Part shown: one piece after another, positions 59,347 through 64,000 of the stretch
Position numbering within the stretch: position 1 is the stretch's first letter
Layout of the letters: each line of letters starts with the position of its first letter
Assembly: GCA_029465975.1 (NCBI GenBank)
Contig: CM055748.1
Coordinates: 8,018,458 to 8,082,457, forward strand
Length of the DNA stretch: 64,000 bases
Source: Dallia pectoralis
Taxonomy: Eukaryota; Chordata; Actinopteri; Esociformes; Umbridae
Direction: 5' to 3'
Notes under the pieces: model-generated
The model's database searches: none
Told to the model about the DNA's origin: nothing
Seen by the model: the letters and a program-made list of their open reading frames with translations, nothing else
Position numbers and translations under genes: made by a program

Positions 59347-62300
59347 CTGCAGGAGAGACCAGAGGTGGTTGGTTAGAGGGATACACAACACATACACAAA
59401 CAGGAAAACTATTGGCAGTGTTAGGGTGTATGTATCATATATATATCATATATCATAGGGGTACGTTCCTAATGTATATACTGCCAGGTATAAATGACTT
59501 CTGTTTGCATAGTGTCATCTAATTCATGTTATAATATTGAGTCAGGAAGACCTGGATTTAATTTGGCATGATTTGGCAAATGGATTACTAATATCTGCCA
59601 CTTTGATCATATTTATGGTTGCAACAGGGAGTGTATATTATAATCAGCAGAATTTGTTCACCATTGAAGTTTTTTTATATGTGCTGAATCTGTTTCCTCT
59701 AACATTACAAGGACGGACGTGCATGTGTGCACCGTTTAATGGGGAAAGTGATGGCGCCAGGGTGCACTGTGGGAAGGAGACAGGTCGTTTATGGGAGTGT
59801 GACGCTCTGGGAAATGTTCTGCTCGAAAACCGTGACTCTGGGTCGTCATGTGGACCTCAACTTGACACGTGCCATCTACCTAAATATTGGTTCAGACCAG
59901 GAACGCCCCTTCATGGCAATAATGTTCTCTGATGTACGTTTGCAGGATATAATGCACCCTGTCACACTGAACACATCGTTCAGAAATGGTTCGAGAAACA
60001 GGATGAAGACCCCATCAATGTACATAAATAATATATAAAAAAAATATAACATGTATATTCACTTTTTGCTTTTGTCAAAATTATGGCATTTGGGAAAAAG
60101 GTGATACCTTGTAGAGTTGGAAAGAAAATCGAAAACCCCATTTGTGAAAAAGACTTTCATTATACGTAGAAGTAAATTCACACAGAATTACACGTTTTCT
60201 CTCGAACAAAAGGTTTATTTATCTGAAATGTGTGGATATAAATATGAACACAGTCTAAATATGAAGGAAACTTTTCCATTTCTGCGTCTGAGCTGAACCG
60301 AAGCACAGCAGTTGAAATCTAATTTAGAAACAGATTTTGTATCATGCATTACCCATGCATTAGAGGGTGACATAACCCAAGTGTACATTTAGCTAATTAC
60401 TGCACCACCTTCCTCTTGCAGAGAGATTGAATGACTGGAATGTGTTCGGAACATAACAACACATATATACCTCTTCCATTGATTAGGTCACTTGTTTAAC
60501 TTAATTTAAATGAGCTCCTCACGAATAGGGTGTCCAGTAGCTGGAGGCTAACGATTTTACAATTAGGGAAGAGTGGTGCGGAAACATGCAATGTTCAATT
60601 ACTGCTCTAACAAATGTTTTAAACATAGATGTTTGATGGGCTACATAGATCGGCAGGCTTGACAAATCCCTATCCACTATATATCACCACCATCACAATG
60701 TTCAGCACCAATACTGTGGCAAGAGTCAAGACACAGAGGAAAGTCACCCGTCTAGGTGCTGTACACTAATACAACAGTAGTATTTTACATTATGTCACTT
60801 GTTACTTTTGTGAATCCTAAAGTTTTCAGAAGAGCATTAGTAGAACCAGTAAAGAGCTTTATTACAACCAGTAAAGATGATCATTGGTGAGAATTTAATT
60901 TAATTAAATATAGATTCCAGATTTTCTTTGGGCTCTCATTAGACATTTATTTAACTGTAAAATCCATCAGTCCGTATTTTGCAGGGAGGGGGTGCTGGTA
61001 AAACTTAAATCCTGGGTAGGGAGATGGGAGAATGATATATAGAACCGGTTTAACATTTCAAGTCCACCTGTGCTGCTGCGGAAGGAATTAATGTCATGAT
61101 CTGTAATCTGACCTGATAGAGGGCGAGAGAGAACCTTCTTGAAGACCCTTACCCTCAATGACTAAAATTATTTTAATCCTGATTAAAATAACCCTGATTC
61201 TAACACTTTGCTTATAAATATACATTTAGGCAGGAAAACTAAGCAAAATTCCCTTTTGCCTGCGGCGACTTGCTAAAAACGTTGGCAGACATTTACACTT
61301 TCTTCGTGTGGACTTTGTGTCCCCACAGGTTCACATAAACTTGGATCAGAAGGACGCATACATTAACAAACGAGCCGATCAAAGTCTACAAAAAAAGTCA
61401 CAGTCATGACCCTATGATGACTTGTTGTCATAGCTTCAGATGTGTGTGATTTCGTTTGACACGAATGAATAGAAGAGAGCGATGTCCCAGCACCTATGTG
61501 ACTAACAGATGAGCTCAGTGGGTCAAGTAGTATAGAACTGAGTAGCTATAGGACCCAGTGGGCCCACGTTAGTCAGACAGGTAGACCCGGATACATTCAT
61601 ATGCCAATGCTTCACTTTTGTGTGCAGGAATCGGCATGTACAGTATACTTCACATCTGTGGTTCCCAAACGTTTTTAAGTACTGTACAACCAACAGAATG
61701 TGGTGCTTCTCGGAGTACCCCTGAAGAACCCCGACATGTTCACTTCACTAGTAAGCCAACGGTGTGATAAGGGTTTTCAAGTCCCCTCTGTGCCGAGGCC
61801 AGGTACCCCGAGGGGTCCTAGTACCCCTGGTTGGGAACCACTGCTCTACACTGACACTTTAGGCTGAAAGAGTATCATACTCATGTGAACTGAGAGGGAA
61901 AGAAACATAAACACAGGTGACACTAACACAGTGTGTGGAAACAAAGAACTGCAAAGACAGTAGACCAGACTGGCATCCATGACAGGCACTCTAAAGGTTG
62001 TCTGTGTCACGGCTGCAGCCCGGCTCTTGTTCTAGGAAAGTGACCCGGGGGTGAAGCGCCACGCAACAACAGGATCTGCCTCTAAAAGGATGATATCATG
62101 CCCGACGTCTCCATTGTGTCTGTGAAGTGCTGTTTTGTATTGGCAGACAATGACTTGGGATTGGCCTGACAGATAGCCTCTAGTTGCCCCCGGCTGAAGG
62201 ATCCCTCTGTTGGCTGATGGCTGTGGGGAGCCACATCAATACATAATCAGGGCAGAAACTAAAGACGTGGCTTCGATACCCAAAACCCTTTCTGGCTCAC

Positions 62301-62556
62301 CTCACCTCGGCCCAGCTCCTGAGTCAACACACGTCCGACACCTAGCTTGTCGTCGACCAAAGACAACATGGAAGGTTAGGGGATGATAAATGCACAGTAT
62401 AAAGTCGGTTCGTGTCTGTTTGTGTCTGTGTGAGATCTATGTATTTTCATCCAGCCCGTTTGGTCGGTCCACAGTCAACAAGCCATGTCAGACTGTGTGT
62501 AATCAATACCATTGGGAGGTGGGGGTTAAACAAGGCCAGTCTGGAAGAGCAGTGTC

Positions 62557-62589
<33 letters not shown>

Positions 62590-63583
62590 TGCACATGGAC
62601 AGACACATGGACAGACACAGACAGAAACCTATCTGGGTAGACATTGCTGCGTACCATAAAAGGTGGGTATTACTGGGTTTTAATAGCATTTGTAATATAT
62701 GCCATGGGCTGCAATCTAAAGAACTGTATCTTATGTAATGAGCTGTGTTAATTGAAAGCTCTTACATTTCACCAGTTTTAAATATAAGTGCGTTCATCCT
62801 TCTCACCCGGTATGTGGGCCTTGGGTACAGCCATGTTCATGTTCGTGGGCTGATGTACAATACAGTGTGTGTGTGTGCGTGCGTGTGCGTTCATCCTTCT
62901 CACCCGGTCTGTGGGCCTTGGGTACAGCCATGTTCATCACCCGGCTGACGTCCTGAGGTTTGGGCGGCGAGGCGGTGAACCTGCAGATGCCCGATTCGGA
63001 CGGCGTGCTGGACGCGAGACTGTCCGTGTAGTCGTTGGTGCCGGCCGTCATCTGCTCCGAGGACGTGTCTGAGATGAAGCACTCCGTGATGGTGAACTTG
63101 GCATGTCGCAGGTGCTCCTCCATCTTGGCGTGTTCGTACGCCCGCGCCAGCTCCTCGTACGTGGACGACGCGCTCTCCGTCGAAACCATGCTGCTCCGCG
63201 CACGGTCTGCGTATTAATACACGCACGCGCACGTAACACACACACACACACGTTAATGACATCCACCGTAATAGTGCACGTATGGATCTGGAATCTATCT
63301 GAACACACACACAGCTAACAGTCATGTTATCTTCCACCGTGCTAATGTCGTGTGCGTGACATAGGGTCAGTGTCCCGTGTACCTGTGTCCTGCGATGGGC
63401 TGACGCTGTAGCTGTCGCTCTCCTTGTCCACAGAGCCGGCAGCGCGTGGCGTCGGCAGCCTCCAGTCTGTGCTCAGGGTGTGTGAGGACGTGGGAGGCTG
63501 AGGTCGGTTCAGAGTCCACTGGCTGGCGTAGCGGCTCCGGCTGGCTGCAGGACCTGCTTTGGCCGTGCGCCGTGCCGTTGGGT
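58892..63583 (-). CDS. dscam: dscam, 3' end: last three coding exons
   Basis: Partial gene for a transmembrane cell-adhesion receptor of neurons; DSCAM guides axons, dendrite self-avoidance and synapse layering. Only the cytoplasmic tail is in the window, in exons 63383-63583, 62904-63206 and 58892-59346. The two junctions seen are both phase 1 and join cleanly (SQDT-D-RARSS and AHRP-G-GELVH). The protein ends NNPYAKSYTLV; the DSCAM paralogue DSCAML1 ends SKSYTLV without the NNPYA context and lacks the NMAVPKAHRP block, so this is dscam and not dscaml1. The Ig and fibronectin domains and the membrane segment lie beyond the right edge. Convergent with pcp4. Confidence 0.95.
59012..59097 (-). 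repeat. dscam: 15-bp coding repeat in the dscam tail
   Basis: About six tandem 15-bp units (CTCACGGCTGGGGGG on +) coding REPPC, REPPC, REPPS, REPPS, RESTS, REP on -. The unit length divisible by 3 keeps the frame. Third positions and the C/S change show the units are no longer all identical. Confidence 0.9.
59700..60050 (+). mobile_element. Tc1/mariner-like transposase remnant (lineage B)
   Basis: Reads MAPGCTVGRRQVVYGSVTLW, EMFCSKTVTLGRHVDLNLTR and AIYLNIGSDQERPFMAI in one frame, then decays after about 59940. Antisense to dscam, in its last intron. Lacks the C-terminal NPIEHLW part found in the other lineage-B copies. Confidence 0.8.
61656..61843. mobile_element. hAT-like MITE
   Basis: 188 bp with terminal inverted repeats CTGTGGTTCCCAAAC and (reverse complement) CAGTGGTTCCCAACC. 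Flanking 8-mers CTTCACAT and CTCTACAC are only partly alike, so the target duplication is eroded or absent. Inside, a GTACCCC(TG) word recurs in both orientations. Confidence 0.7.
62555..62590. repeat. (CAGA)n microsatellite
   Basis: About eight CAGA units, followed by imperfect ACATGGACAGAC repeats to 62625. In the last dscam intron, about 310 bp downstream of the donor. Confidence 0.95.
62794..62853 (-). repeat. Partial duplicate of the dscam exon end and donor site
   Basis: Repeats 62886-62934 (GTTCATCCTTCTCACCCGGT, GTGGGCCTTGGGTACAGCC, ATGTTCAT on +) with one substitution in the shared core. The copy includes the last about 30 coding bases of the exon and the GTGAGAAGG donor. It lies 92 bp inside the intron, with a GT repeat between the copies. 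The copied coding segment is out of frame relative to the real exon. Confidence 0.9.
62904..63206 (-). CDS. dscam: dscam penultimate coding exon
   Basis: 303 nt, phase 1 at both ends. Codes RARSSMVSTESASSTYEELA, RAYEHAKMEEHLRHAKFTIT, ECFISDTSSEQMTAGTNDYT and RFTASPPKPQDVSRVMNMAV, then PKAHRP. Acceptor ATACGCAG at 63207-63214 on -, donor GTGAG at 62899-62903. These are hallmark DSCAM tail sequences. Confidence 0.95.
63207..63382 (-). other. dscam: Short dscam intron
   Basis: 176 bp, donor GTACAC (after CACAG) and acceptor ATTAATACGCAG, phase 1. Contains a short CA run at 63238-63252. Confidence 0.9.
63383..63583 (-). CDS. dscam: dscam antepenultimate coding exon
   Basis: Codes DPTARRTAKAGPAASRSRYA, SQWTLNRPQPPTSSHTLSTD, WRLPTPRAAGSVDKESDSYS and VSPSQDT, then the first base of a split Asp codon. 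The 5' boundary is chosen at the acceptor CCCTTTCACCCCAG, which has the better pyrimidine tract and gives phase 1 like the other junctions. An alternative acceptor at ACTTGCAG would start the exon at 63620 and add PAIIDDLCPFTP. Confidence 0.88.
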
Positions 63584-64000
63584 CTGGGGTGAAAGGGCAA
63601 AGGTCATCGATGATCGCAGGCTGCAAGTGCGTGTGATGACATCAGATCTTAATTTAGACTCAAGCCTCGGAGAGGGCAGAGACGGTAATGGTGGTTGTGG
63701 TAGACGTTTGTTTCTCTGGGGAGGGTGAGAAGGCTGGAAGAGCTGTAGCGTCAAGGAGTGACTGGCTGACCTTAAAGAATGTCTATTTACTTTGCTAATC
63801 TTTCTTTGTTGTTCTGATCTCAGTCAGGAATGTGGAGTTACCTTTAAGAAACAGTTATTATATTTGCCACTGTTTTGGGATAACATTTGTGGGAAACTTG
63901 GGGAAAATGTTTAGTTAGTTTTTTTGTATAACAGATGGCAATCAGAACTCTGTTTTTGTCAAATCTGGAGTAACTGCAATACTCGCTTTCCAGCTCTCGT
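63584..64000 (-). other. dscam: dscam intron continuing off the right edge
   Basis: If the 63583 boundary is right, this is intron. 63584-63620 may be coding under the alternative acceptor. No further exon was recognised before the window ends. Confidence 0.6.

Larger units (their letters stand above)
59347..62903 (-). other. dscam: dscam last intron
   Basis: 3557 bp, GT-AG on the - strand (donor GTGAG at 62899-62903, acceptor CTGCAG at 59347-59352). Contains a Tc1 remnant, a hAT-like MITE, a CAGA microsatellite and a duplicated donor segment, listed separately. The rest is unassigned. Confidence 0.85.

Overview
The window is nuclear DNA from a ray-finned fish, almost certainly a teleost. 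The evidence is two split vertebrate genes with consensus splice sites (pcp4 and dscam), a full-length Rex3 LINE, several decayed Tc1/mariner copies, a fish-type tRNA-derived SINE and very many minisatellites. The SINE tail hints at the salmonid/pike side of teleosts, but I hold that loosely. No bacterial, viral or organellar gene is visible.

Genes. pcp4 (Purkinje cell protein 4 / PEP-19) lies complete on the + strand. A TATA promoter sits near 17713, and coding exons are at 17823-17831, 38700-38751 and 45849-45991, giving a 67-residue calmodulin regulator with an IQ motif. dscam (Down syndrome cell adhesion molecule) lies on the - strand. Only its last three coding exons are present (63383-63583, 62904-63206, 58892-59346); they encode the end of the cytoplasmic tail, and the gene runs off the right edge. 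The two genes are convergent, the same neighbourhood and orientation as PCP4-DSCAM on human chromosome 21.

Layout. 1-367: minisatellite. 368-4470: unassigned. 4471-12580: five head-to-tail copies of a non-autonomous element that I read as a Helitron on the - strand (5' TC, 3' CTAG preceded by a hairpin, inserted between A and T). Each copy carries a 65-bp minisatellite and an 18-bp palindromic array. 12585-17640: hairpin repeats, Tc1 ends and unassigned DNA. 17660-46375: pcp4, whose 20.9-kb first intron holds a 13-bp minisatellite, a 21-bp array, a G-quadruplex-prone C/T array, a SINE, a 75-bp-repeat DNA element with an inverted partner, and Tc1 fragments. Intron 2 ends with a 32-bp/27-bp composite minisatellite about 410 bp before exon 3. 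46376-58106: intergenic, with three LINE copies (an old Rex1/Babar-like one, a 5'-truncated Rex3, and a full-length Rex3 with target duplications) and a 22-bp array. 58107-64000: the 3' end of dscam, with a Tc1 fragment and a hAT-like MITE in its last intron.

The strongest observations are the tandem Helitron array, the two Rex3 copies with readable target-site duplications, a duplicated dscam splice donor, and an in-frame 15-bp repeat expansion in the dscam C-terminal exon. Most long open frames in the window are by-products of stop-free tandem repeats and are not annotated as genes.
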